In this document: positions 17,657-25,419 of the stretch, piece by piece
Layout: each line of letters opens with the position of its first letter
Position numbering within the stretch: position 1 is the stretch's first letter
DNA from: Bog-756 sp963813525
GTDB lineage: Bacteria > Actinomycetota > Acidimicrobiia > Acidimicrobiales > RAAP-2
Length of the DNA: 64,000 nt
NCBI GenBank assembly: GCA_963813525.1
Contig: CAWEZI010000005.1
Span: 1,736,001 to 1,800,000 of the forward strand
Direction: 5' to 3'
Program-made: the position numbers and the translations under genes
Notes under the pieces: generated by a model
The model's input: the letters and a program-made list of their open reading frames with translations, nothing else
Databases searched by the model: none
Told to the model about the DNA's origin: nothing

Positions 17657-18211
17657 TCATTCGGTCGGTAAAGGATGGGCGAGGGCCGTGGAGCCGAGCT
17701 GTCGTTCCACGTCGCCCAGGTGATGACGGACCTCGTGGGCGGTGTGGGCGGCCACCCAACGCAGCGTTCGTTCCTGGCGGTCCGGGTAGTTGTAGACGAC
17801 CCTGCGCTCCCAGTCCGGCGGACCCATGCGGGCCAGGACGTTGGCCAGCAGCCCGGCCGCGTCTTCCAGTTGCCGGGCAACGTCATCACCCCGCTGTTCG
17901 GCATAGCCGTCGTGGGCCACTCTCTCGTCGCGGCCCATCGGGTCGAACGAGGGACAATCCATCCGGCGGGCGGCCAGCACCCTCTCCCGCTGGACCAGCA
18001 GGACGTCACGGACATGGCAGCCGTACTCGAGCGGCGACCAGACGAAAGGGTCCGATCGGTAGGCCAGCGCCGGCGACTCTCGGCTCTGCAGAATGCCGGC
18101 CAGGTCGTGGACACCGGCCACGATCAGGGGTCCGGCCTCCTCGGCCTGCCCGAGGTCGAAAGTGAATCCGCAGGAGCGGCACCGGTAGGACGCAGTGTCC
18201 GGGTTATGCAT
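17657..18211 (-). CDS. DinB-like four-helix protein with N-terminal zinc-ribbon pair
   Basis: A protein of 184 residues from ATG 18211. It begins with Y-R-C-R-S-C-G-F, a single C-x2-C knuckle, and continues as a DinB/YfiT-like bundle with histidines at metal-site positions (Y-G-C-H-V-R-D near 64, H-T-A-H-E-V-R-H-H near 155). The DinB superfamily includes mycothiol- and bacillithiol-dependent transferases. Its start lies inside the end of the next gene upstream on this strand (8-base overlap), so both are co-transcribed. Confidence 0.78.
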   Translation of the reverse strand: MHNPDTASYRCRSCGFTFDLGQAEEAGPLIVAGVHDLAGILQSRESPALAYRSDPFVWSPLEYGCHVRDVLLVQRERVLAARRMDCPSFDPMGRDERVAHDGYAEQRGDDVARQLEDAAGLLANVLARMGPPDWERRVVYNYPDRQERTLRWVAAHTAHEVRHHLGDVERQLGSTALAHPLPTE

Positions 18212-18764
18212 GGGTCGACGACTCCCAGGCCGGGTCCCGTCCGAGGAAGGAGACCAACAGGGTGGTGGGATCAGCTTCGTCGGCCACCGACACCGCCGGC
18301 CCGAACATGCCCGAGGTCCGCAGCCGCTGGTCGTTCGATCGGACCGCCTGGTAGGCGATCCGGCAGAGCTCGGGATCCAGCTGCGGTTCGACGCCGACAG
18401 CGCGGGCCAGGTCCCAGGTGTGGACCAGGACATCGAGGGTGAGCATGGGCAGGAGCCGTTCGAGGTCGGGAGTGGAAGGGGCGCTTGTGGCCGCCGCCCG
18501 GTGCGGTGAAGGTTGGTCGAGGGTGGCCAAGATGGCTGACACGGTGACCGCCCACCGTTCCTTCGGGTCATGACGGGGGCGTGAAGGCTTGGTGCCCATC
18601 GGGCGCAGAAGGAGCACGTCGTGAAAGCCAATGACGTGCTCGACCACCCCCCGTGCGTCCCATTCGGCGCATGGGGAGGGGTTGTCCCAACCACCCTCTG
18701 CCTGGTACACCACGGCCGAAAATCCTTGGCAGGCCCGACCGTGACGGGCGGCTGACTCGTCCAT
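18204..18764 (-). CDS. TIGR03086-like mycothiol-dependent-enzyme family protein
   Basis: A protein of 186 residues from ATG 18764. The maleylpyruvate isomerase N-terminal pattern is visible: P-C-A-E-W-D-A-R-G-V-V-E-H-V near residue 31, and V-L-V-H-T-W-D-L-A-R near 118. These supply the histidine/Asp metal ligands of the mycothiol transferase fold. The reaction is unknown. It shares a 50-base divergent promoter region with the PPOX gene. Confidence 0.8.
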   Translation of the reverse strand: MDESAARHGRACQGFSAVVYQAEGGWDNPSPCAEWDARGVVEHVIGFHDVLLLRPMGTKPSRPRHDPKERWAVTVSAILATLDQPSPHRAAATSAPSTPDLERLLPMLTLDVLVHTWDLARAVGVEPQLDPELCRIAYQAVRSNDQRLRTSGMFGPAVSVADEADPTTLLVSFLGRDPAWESSTHA

Positions 18765-18770
18765 GGCCCC

Positions 18771-18776
18771 AGATTA
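18771..18776 (-). promoter_or_regulatory. -10 element, leaderless arrangement (gene starting 18764)
   Basis: On the minus strand TAATCT is followed by six bases and ATG 18764. It is back to back with the promoter at 18803. Confidence 0.55.
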
Positions 18777-18802
18777 CGAGCACAACGGGAGACGGGTCCC
18801 GT

Positions 18803-18808
18803 TACCCT
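18803..18808 (+). promoter_or_regulatory. -10 element, leaderless arrangement (PPOX gene)
   Basis: TACCCT, six bases, then ATG 18815. No ribosome site. Confidence 0.55.
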
Positions 18809-18814
18809 GGGCCC

Positions 18815-19243
18815 ATGGCCCTCTCTCTGGACGAAGCCTTTGCCTTCGTGCGTCAGCACAATCGGGGTGTCCTGGTCACCCGCCGGGCCGACGGGCGGCC
18901 TCAATTGTCCAACATCCTCTACGTCCCCGGGCCCGGCCACGCCGTGCGCATTTCCATCACCGACACCCGGGCCAAGACCCGCAACCTGCGGCGTGATCCG
19001 CAGGCCTCTCTTCATGTCACCCGTGATGACTTCTACGCCTACGTGGTCATCGACGGACGTGTCTCCCTGTCGGCTGTGGCCCGGGACGCCCACGACGCGG
19101 TGGTCGAGGAACTGGTCGACATGTACCGGCAGGCGCAGGGCGATCACCCTGACTGGGGAGAGTTCCGCCGGGCTATGGTCGATCAGGGCAGAGTGGTGGC
19201 GACCCTCATGGCCGACAGCGCCTACGGCATGCTCGGGGGCTGA
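18815..19243 (+). CDS. PPOX-class F420/flavin-dependent oxidoreductase (TIGR03618-like)
   Basis: A protein of 142 residues. It has the split-barrel fold pattern: N-x-x-G-V-L-V-T near residue 16, G-R-P-Q-L-S-N near 27, and T-R-A-K-T-R-N-L-R-R-D-P near 51. The strand H-V-T-R-D-D-F-Y-A-Y-V-V-I-D-G-R-V then lines the cofactor site. Family members bind FMN or F420 and reduce diverse compounds. The R-x-K-T-R-N-L pattern is frequent in the F420-binding subgroup. Confidence 0.85.
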   Translation: MALSLDEAFAFVRQHNRGVLVTRRADGRPQLSNILYVPGPGHAVRISITDTRAKTRNLRRDPQASLHVTRDDFYAYVVIDGRVSLSAVARDAHDAVVEELVDMYRQAQGDHPDWGEFRRAMVDQGRVVATLMADSAYGMLGG

Positions 19244-19285
19244 GCCGCATACGCAGCAGCCGAGTCAGTTCGAGCGACTGGACCG

Positions 19286-19334
19286 AGCGGCAGTCAGACC
19301 TAGCGGCAGTCAGACTCAGTGGGGTCAGACCGAG
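19286..19334. repeat. Short direct repeats running into the stop codon of the DsbA-family gene
   Basis: AGCGGCAGTCAGAC occurs at 19286-19299 and 19302-19315, a 16-base period. The related GTCAGACCGAGC at 19324-19335 contains the stop codon (minus strand, 19325-19327) of the adjacent gene. Confidence 0.7.
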
Positions 19335-20032
19335 CAGGAACCGTCGGCGCAGCTTGCTTGGTCGTCGGCGCCTCCGGCAATGACCATCACCGGGTGGGAC
19401 TCGGCCCAGGCCCGCTCCATGGCCTGGAGGATGACCTCGGCGCCCTGAGCACCGGACACCCCGTAGGTTCCGTCGAGGACGAAGAAGGGGACGCCGCTGG
19501 CCCCCAACGACGAAGCCATGGCTTCGTCGTTACGCACGTCTGCCGCATAACGGTCGCTGTGTAGGGTGGCCTTCACCTCGTCGGCGTCCAATCCGACCTC
19601 GGCCGCCAGTTCGGCCAGTGTGTCGAGATCGCCGACCGGCCGTCCCTCGGTGAAGTAGGCGGCCAACAGTCTCTCCTTCATCGCGTCGCCGCGACCCTCT
19701 TCTGCAGCCAGATGGATGAGCCGATGGGCGTCGAATGTGTTCCCCCGCTGCACCCTGTCCAGGTGGTACTCGAGCCCCAGACTGGCGGCCAGATCGGTCA
19801 TCCGCCGATTGGCCTGATCGGCCTGCTCCTCGGTCATCCCGTATTTGCGCTGCAGAATCTGTTTCATGGGAACATCGTCCACACGGGGCGCACTCGGGTC
19901 GAGCTCGAAGCTCCGCCATTCCACCGACACCTGGTCGGCGTGATCAAACTTGGTCAGGGCCGCCTCGAACTGACGCTTGCCCACGTAACACCACGGGCAC
20001 ACCACATCCGACCAGATCTCTACCTTCACCAC
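19325..20032 (-). CDS. DsbA-family oxidoreductase (FrnE-like)
   Basis: A protein of 235 residues. The start is GTG 20032 or the next codon GTG 20029, both behind GGAGGAG. The thioredoxin-fold active site C12-P-W-C15 follows the first strand (V-E-I-W-S-D-V-V), and the helical insertion and the cis-Pro loop S-G-V-P-F-F-V near 190 are typical of FrnE. No signal peptide, so it acts in the cytoplasm. A second Cys pair, C-A-D-G-S-C-S-V, sits at the extreme C-terminus. Confidence 0.9.
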   Translation of the reverse strand: MVKVEIWSDVVCPWCYVGKRQFEAALTKFDHADQVSVEWRSFELDPSAPRVDDVPMKQILQRKYGMTEEQADQANRRMTDLAASLGLEYHLDRVQRGNTFDAHRLIHLAAEEGRGDAMKERLLAAYFTEGRPVGDLDTLAELAAEVGLDADEVKATLHSDRYAADVRNDEAMASSLGASGVPFFVLDGTYGVSGAQGAEVILQAMERAWAESHPVMVIAGGADDQASCADGSCSV

Positions 20033-20123
20033 TCACTCCTCCGTTACACGCAACCACACAGTGCAACCAAATAGTGAGGCGTGATATTCCGGCGTCACCT
20101 GGTGGTCTGGTGGTGACGGCAGT

Positions 20124-20180
20124 GTCAACTGGCAGTGTCAGTAGGTCAACTGGCAGTGTCAGTAGGTAGTGTCAGCTGGC
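20124..20180. repeat. 21-base tandem repeat ending in the stop codon of the methyltransferase-glycosylase gene
   Basis: Two perfect 21-base copies (20124-20144, 20145-20165) are followed by a partial third copy that runs through the stop codon at 20172-20174 (minus strand). The core is GTCAACTGGCAGTGTCAG. Confidence 0.85.
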
Positions 20181-21248
20181 GTCGGCCAGGGCAGCGGCCG
20201 CGGCCAGATGGGCGCTGAGCTCACCGACGGGGATGCGGGCGTTGAGGCCGCTGGTCGAGGGCATGACGTAGGTCGGTCGTCCTCCGATCAGCCGGGGCTG
20301 CGGCCCGGCCACCGCGTGGCGGTCCACCACCGCCCGCCATCCCGACAAGCCGTTGAAACACACCGCCCCGGGGGACAGCCAAGCGGCCAGGCGCTCGATC
20401 CGGGCCAATCCCTGTCGGTACTCGTCCGTGGTGACCTCGGCCGCCGTCCGGGTAGCCCGCTTCACGAAGTCGGTCATGCCCACCCCGTGACCGAGGAGGG
20501 CGTCGATGGGGTCACGGTCCTTGGCCACGATGCCGGCTTCCAATGCGGCCGGCCAGAACCGATTCCCCGGTCGTGCGTAACCGATGCCGGCGTCGGCCGA
20601 GTACAGCGAGGCGTTGATGCCGCACACCAACAAGCGCATCCCCTCGCCGACGGTGTCGGCCAGCGTGCGACCACGGACGGCGGTGAGCCGCATTTCGTCC
20701 CCACTGACTTCGAGCGATCCCTCGTCGACGGCGAGGCCGGCCCCCACCACCCGGTCGACGAATCGCTCCGGCGTCCACCCTGCGAAGTAGCGGCCGGCGA
20801 GGGCGTCGTCGGGTAGATGGTCGCCTTCGTAGTCGCCTTCCAACATCTGCAGGGCAACGGGCGATCCGACCCGCAGGATGCGATGGAGATCCCAGAGAGC
20901 CAACGGCAGGCGCAGTCGGGGGACATGGAGATGGGTCATCCACGACCAGGCGCCGTCGATCGACTGGCGGGCGAAAGGCAGGTGCTCGACGTCCCCTCGT
21001 ACGTAGAGGGAGCCCGGTACCTGGTTCCGGCAGGCCTCGAGCATGACGGTGGAGGCATCGAAGGCGATGGTCGGGGTGCCGAGGTGCGGCAGGTAGCGCC
21101 CGGCGCCGCATCCCACGTCGATCCGCACCTTGGTCGTCCCCACCCGATCGGCGAACTGTTCGGCCAGACGGCGTTGTCCGGGGTTATTGTGTCCGGCCGC
21201 CCACTCCAGGCCGCGTCGGTCGTAGAGGTCCACTGTGGCCCGTTCCAT
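20172..21248 (-). CDS. Fusion: SAM-dependent methyltransferase + Mug-type mismatch uracil-DNA glycosylase
   Basis: A protein of 358 residues. Residues 1 to about 200 are a class I methyltransferase: motif I V-G-C-G-A-G at 45-50, F-D-A-S at 63-66, and G-D-V-E-H-L-P-F at 85-92. Residues 203-358 match mismatch-specific glycosylases: G-I-N-A-S-L-Y-S at 210-217 (catalytic Asn212 expected), A-R-P-G-N-R-F-W at 225-232, and the loop M-P-S-T-S-G-L-N at 329-336. The second domain should excise uracil or thymine from G mismatches. The first resembles small-molecule or tRNA-type methylases; its target is unknown. The frame is continuous, so this is one polypeptide. Confidence 0.87.
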   Translation of the reverse strand: MERATVDLYDRRGLEWAAGHNNPGQRRLAEQFADRVGTTKVRIDVGCGAGRYLPHLGTPTIAFDASTVMLEACRNQVPGSLYVRGDVEHLPFARQSIDGAWSWMTHLHVPRLRLPLALWDLHRILRVGSPVALQMLEGDYEGDHLPDDALAGRYFAGWTPERFVDRVVGAGLAVDEGSLEVSGDEMRLTAVRGRTLADTVGEGMRLLVCGINASLYSADAGIGYARPGNRFWPAALEAGIVAKDRDPIDALLGHGVGMTDFVKRATRTAAEVTTDEYRQGLARIERLAAWLSPGAVCFNGLSGWRAVVDRHAVAGPQPRLIGGRPTYVMPSTSGLNARIPVGELSAHLAAAAALADAS

Positions 21249-21273
21249 GCCGGACGATCCTACGGGGCATCGG

Positions 21274-22029
21274 TCAAGGCTCGAAGCGGTAGCCCATGCC
21301 CGTCTCGGTCCGGAAATGACGGGGGTGTGACGGATCGGCCTCGAGCTTGCGCCGGAGTCGAGCCATCAGAACCCGGAGGTACTCGGTCTCCGTCTGATAG
21401 GCCGGACCCCAGACGTCGTGGAGCAACTGGCGCTGGGACACCAACCGCCCGGGATGACGGACCAGCACCTCGACCAGACCCCATTCCTTCGGGGTGAGGT
21501 GCACGTCGGCGCCATCCCGCGTCACCCGTTTGGCCACCAGATCGATGGTGAAGGCCTCGGTTTCGATCAAGGACGTTCCGTCACCGTTGCTCTGTCGGCG
21601 CAGGCCGGCCCGCAACCGGGCCAGCAGTTCGTCCATGCCGAACGGCTTGGTCATATAGTCGTCGGCTCCGGCGTCGAGCGCCTCCACTTTGCTCACGCTT
21701 TGGTGGCGCGCCGAGAGCACGATGATCGGGACCGAGCTCCGGGTGCGGAGGGACCGGATGACCTCCACACCGTCGATTCCGGGTAAGCCGAGGTCGAGGA
21801 GGACCAGGTCGGGGTGGTGCTGGGCGGCCTGGTCGAGACCCTCTTCACCGCTGCGGGCCACCACCACCCGGTAACCCCGGGCGGTCAGGCTGATGGACAG
21901 GGCCCGCAGCATGGAGGCGTCGTCGTCACACACCAGGATGGTGGCACCGGACTCGCCCGGGCCCGTTTTGTCCGCCGGGCCCGCTCTGCCGGCCGGGCCC
22001 GATGCCGAAGTGGGGGCGGCTGAGGTCAT
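21274..22029 (-). CDS. OmpR/KdpE-type response regulator, second copy
   Basis: A protein of 251 residues from ATG 22029, overlapping the KdpD stop. An unusual 30-residue Pro/Ala/Gly-rich N-terminal extension precedes the receiver domain (C-D-D-D near 35, phospho-Asp in L-L-D-L-G-L-P near 80, Lys in T-K-P-F-G near 129). The C-terminal winged helix ends with G-M-G-Y-R-F-E-P. It is the last gene of the reverse kdp operon and probably regulates kdp or related genes. It is clearly distinct from the other KdpE, so two regulators are available. Confidence 0.88.
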   Translation of the reverse strand: MTSAAPTSASGPAGRAGPADKTGPGESGATILVCDDDASMLRALSISLTARGYRVVVARSGEEGLDQAAQHHPDLVLLDLGLPGIDGVEVIRSLRTRSSVPIIVLSARHQSVSKVEALDAGADDYMTKPFGMDELLARLRAGLRRQSNGDGTSLIETEAFTIDLVAKRVTRDGADVHLTPKEWGLVEVLVRHPGRLVSQRQLLHDVWGPAYQTETEYLRVLMARLRRKLEADPSHPRHFRTETGMGYRFEP

Positions 22030-24725
22030 CCGACCGGCCCCCCCGGCGGAGCCGAGCCGGCCGTTTCGGGCACCGTGGTCGTGACCGGTACCGGAGGGGC
22101 CTGTTCGGTGGATTCCGTCTGAGGCAACCTGATGACCATGGTCAGGCCACCGCCCGGGGTGTCCTCGACATCCAGATCGCCGCCGACCGCCTCCACGAAT
22201 CCCCGCGCTACGGCCAGGCCCAGCCCGACGCCCCCTCGGCTGGCGGAGTCACCCAGGCGTTGGAAGGGTTGGAAGATCCGATCACGGTCCTCGGGAGCGA
22301 TGCCCGGGCCCCGGTCGATGATCCGGATGTCGACCCGGCCGGCCACCACCCCCGCTTCGATGCGCAGACCGGTGCCGCCGGCATGGATGAGGGCGTTGTC
22401 CACCAGATTGGCCACCGCCCGCTCCAGCAGTACCGGGTCGGTGCGGATGTGGGGGAGCGGACCGGGAACGGACACAACCACCTCCTCGGCCCGTGGTCCC
22501 AGGCTGTGAACAGCGGTCTCGATCAGTTCGCTGATGTCGACGCTCTGGTGGAGCACGTCCATCGACCCGGTCTGGATCCGGCTCATGTCCAACAGATTCT
22601 CGACCAGGCTGTTGAGCCGGTCGGCCTCGTCGTCGACCGTGGTGAGGAGGGCCCGGGTCTCCTCGGGGCCGAAGGTGAGCTGATCCGACAGCAAGCTGGA
22701 GGAGGCCGCCTTGATCGACGCCAGCGGGGTCCGCAGGTCGTGGCTCACCGCCGCCAACAGGGCCGACCGAAGCTGATTGGCCTTGGCCAACGTCTCGGCC
22801 TCCGCCGCCTCGGAGTGGAGACGATCGCTGGCCAGGGCGGCGGCCAACTGGGCGGCGAAGGCGGACAGGATCTCCTGGTCCTCGGCGGCCAGGCCCGGAC
22901 CCCGCAGGGCCAGCAACTCCCGGTCGGTGAGGGGGAGGACCATCGAGGCCTGCCCGGGGTCGAGCGGTGGGGTCTCGCCGGCGGCGGCCACCGGGGACCA
23001 CGACCCGGGGGACGAGTCGGCTGTCCCCGAGACGGTGCCGCTCGGCATCTTTTCGGTGGCCGAACGGAGCACGGCAGCCCCGTCGAGGCGAAAGGCCAGC
23101 ACCAGATCCTGGAGGAGCGCGGGGAGCGGGTTGCCCTCGGGTGCGACCATGCGTCCGGCGATGCGGGCCAGGGTGTGGGCGTCGGTCCGGGCCTCCATGG
23201 CCGCGGCGGTGCGTCGGGCCGACAGGTCCACCAGCAGGCTGACCACGCCCGCGGTGACCAGGAACATCACCAGGGCGAGGATGTCCCGGGCATCGGCGAT
23301 GGTGAAGGTGTGGATGGGCGGGGCGAAGTAGTAGTTGGAGAGTAGGAACCCGGCGATGACGGCCAACCCGGCCGGCCATACCCCGCCCACGGCGGCCACG
23401 GCCACCACCAACACCAGGTACGTGCTGAGGGCGGTGGCCAGGCTGTCGACGCTCCGGTCGGCCGTGAGTATCAGGGTGAGGAGCGGGAAACCGATGATGC
23501 CGATGGCCAGGGCGGCCACCCGCCGCCGGCGCGACAGCGGCGAGAACAGGCCGCGGTGGTAGCGGCCGGCCTGCTTGGCCGGTTGGGTGCCGTTTTCGGA
23601 CCCGGTGCCGTCGCCCGGTTGACCGGCAGCTTCGGCTTCGGCCTCCCTTTGCGTCCCGGTGGCGATGACGTGCACGTCCAGAGATCCGCCGGCCGCCCGG
23701 ATGACGGCATTGATGACCGAGCCCCGCACGAACTCGTTGAGCCGGCTCCGGTGGGTCGCCCCCATGACCAGCTGGGTGGCGTTTTCGGCCCGGGCCACCT
23801 GGACCAGTGCCGGCGCCACCTCGGACCCGACCACCTCGATGAAACGCCCGCCCAGGTCGTCGAGGAGCGCTCTGTTCTCGACCAGACCCTGGCTACCGGC
23901 TCCGGTCAGGTTGTCGTCGGTACGGATGTGCACGCCGACCAGCTCCGCCTTGGTCCGCATGGCCATGCGGGCGGCGCGCCGGATGAGGACGGCACTGCCG
24001 CGGGAGCCGGTCAGTGAGACCACCACCCGCTCCTTGGTCTGCCACGGCCCGGCGATGCTGTGCCGCTCGCGATAGTCGTTGAGTTCCTCGTCCACCCGGT
24101 CGGCCACCCACAGCAGGGCCAGCTCGCGCAGGGCGGTGAGATTGCCGGTCCGGAAGTAATTGCCGAGGGCGGGATCGATGCGCTCGGGGGGATAGATGTT
24201 GCCGTGGGCCAGCCGCCTGCGCAGCGCCTCGGGGGCCATGTCGACCAGCTCCACCTGGTCGGCCGCCCGCACGAAGGGGTCGGGCACGGTTTCCTGCTGG
24301 GTGACGCCGGTGATCTGTTCCACCACGTCGTTGAGCGATTCCAGATGCTGCAGGTTGATGGTCGAGATGACGTTGATGCCGGCATCGAGAAGTTCCTCGA
24401 CGTCCTGCCAGCGCTTGGCGTTCCGCGACCCGGGAGCGTTGGTGTGGGCCAGCTCGTCCACCAGAACCAGCTCCGGCTTGCGGGCCAGGAGGCCGTCGAC
24501 GTCCATCTCCTCGAGGGTCTGGCCCCGGTACTCGACGGTGCGACGGGGGAAGACGGCGAGGTCGCGGATCTGGGCGTCGGTCTGCGGACGACCGTGCTCC
24601 TGGACCCAACCGACGACCACGTCGGTGCCGCGCTCTTTCCTCCGCCATCCCTCGTTGAGCATGGCGTAGGTCTTGCCCACGCCCGGCGCAGCGCCCAGGT
24701 AGAGCCGCAGCTTGCCCCGTGCCAT
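22026..24725 (-). CDS. kdpD: KdpD, full-length potassium sensor histidine kinase
   Basis: An 899-residue protein from ATG 24725, the normal KdpD length. The N-terminal KdpD domain has Walker A G-A-A-P-G-V-G-K-T near 11 and L-V-D-E-L-A-H-T-N near 91. A USP-like domain lies at about 230-370. Four membrane segments of the DUF4118 type sit near 415-520, followed by a GAF-like region, HisKA with S-H-D-L-R-T-P near 661, and an ATPase domain. The S-H-D-L-R-T-P-L His is the phospho-acceptor. It senses low potassium or turgor. Its start overlaps the KdpE stop and its stop overlaps the second regulator. Confidence 0.95.
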   Translation of the reverse strand: MARGKLRLYLGAAPGVGKTYAMLNEGWRRKERGTDVVVGWVQEHGRPQTDAQIRDLAVFPRRTVEYRGQTLEEMDVDGLLARKPELVLVDELAHTNAPGSRNAKRWQDVEELLDAGINVISTINLQHLESLNDVVEQITGVTQQETVPDPFVRAADQVELVDMAPEALRRRLAHGNIYPPERIDPALGNYFRTGNLTALRELALLWVADRVDEELNDYRERHSIAGPWQTKERVVVSLTGSRGSAVLIRRAARMAMRTKAELVGVHIRTDDNLTGAGSQGLVENRALLDDLGGRFIEVVGSEVAPALVQVARAENATQLVMGATHRSRLNEFVRGSVINAVIRAAGGSLDVHVIATGTQREAEAEAAGQPGDGTGSENGTQPAKQAGRYHRGLFSPLSRRRRVAALAIGIIGFPLLTLILTADRSVDSLATALSTYLVLVVAVAAVGGVWPAGLAVIAGFLLSNYYFAPPIHTFTIADARDILALVMFLVTAGVVSLLVDLSARRTAAAMEARTDAHTLARIAGRMVAPEGNPLPALLQDLVLAFRLDGAAVLRSATEKMPSGTVSGTADSSPGSWSPVAAAGETPPLDPGQASMVLPLTDRELLALRGPGLAAEDQEILSAFAAQLAAALASDRLHSEAAEAETLAKANQLRSALLAAVSHDLRTPLASIKAASSSLLSDQLTFGPEETRALLTTVDDEADRLNSLVENLLDMSRIQTGSMDVLHQSVDISELIETAVHSLGPRAEEVVVSVPGPLPHIRTDPVLLERAVANLVDNALIHAGGTGLRIEAGVVAGRVDIRIIDRGPGIAPEDRDRIFQPFQRLGDSASRGGVGLGLAVARGFVEAVGGDLDVEDTPGGGLTMVIRLPQTESTEQAPPVPVTTTVPETAGSAPPGGPVG

Positions 24726-25417
24726 CAGACCACCACCGGGTCCGGACAGAGGCTGTAGCCGACGCCCGGCATGGTGCGGATGAGGGTGCCCGAGCGGTCG
24801 TCGAGCTTCTGACGCAAGCGGTGCACGTAAGCGTGGAGGTAGCGCGCCTCTCGCCCGTAGCCGGTGCCCCATACCGCGGCCAGGATCATCTGGTGGGTGC
24901 AGGTCCGTCCCGCATGGCGGGCCAGGAAGGCGAGGACGTCGAACTCTTTGGAGGTGAGGTCGACAGGGGATCCGTCGAGGCGGGCCTCGTGGTGGACCAG
25001 ATCGAGGTGGAGGGGGCCGGTGGCGATCGTCTCGCCGCCGACCTCGGTGGCCTCGGGGCCGCGGTGACGGATGGCGGTACGGATGCGGGCTTCGAGCTCG
25101 GCCATGCCGAAGGGCTTGGTCACGTAGTCGTCGGCCCCCTCGTCGAGAGCGGCGACCTTGCGGTCCTCGGTGCCGCTGGCCGACAGGATGATGATGGGGA
25201 CCTCACTCCACTGACGGATCCGACGGCACACGGCCTGGCCGTCGATGTCGGGGAGCCCGAGATCGAGGACGACGACGTCGGGCAGAGCCAGCGCTGTCTG
25301 GGAGATGCCCTGCTCCCCGTTGACCGCGGTGACCACCTCGTACCCCCCGGCCTGCAACCCGAGCCGCAGAGCGCGGAGCAGCGACGGATCGTCGTCGATC
25401 ACCAGGACCTTGGCCAT
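24725..25417 (-). CDS. kdpE: KdpE response regulator
   Basis: About 230 residues. ATG 25417 is preferred because G-rich sequence precedes it; GTG 25423, overlapping the kinase stop, is the alternative. Receiver signature I-D-D-D near 7, phospho-Asp in V-L-D-L-G-L-P near 52, and T-K-P-F-G near 100. The winged-helix DNA-binding domain ends in G-V-G-Y. It activates kdpFABC transcription in known systems. It lies between two kinases, either of which could phosphorylate it. Confidence 0.92.
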   Translation of the reverse strand: MAKVLVIDDDPSLLRALRLGLQAGGYEVVTAVNGEQGISQTALALPDVVVLDLGLPDIDGQAVCRRIRQWSEVPIIILSASGTEDRKVAALDEGADDYVTKPFGMAELEARIRTAIRHRGPEATEVGGETIATGPLHLDLVHHEARLDGSPVDLTSKEFDVLAFLARHAGRTCTHQMILAAVWGTGYGREARYLHAYVHRLRQKLDDRSGTLIRTMPGVGYSLCPDPVVV

Positions 25418-25419
25418 CG

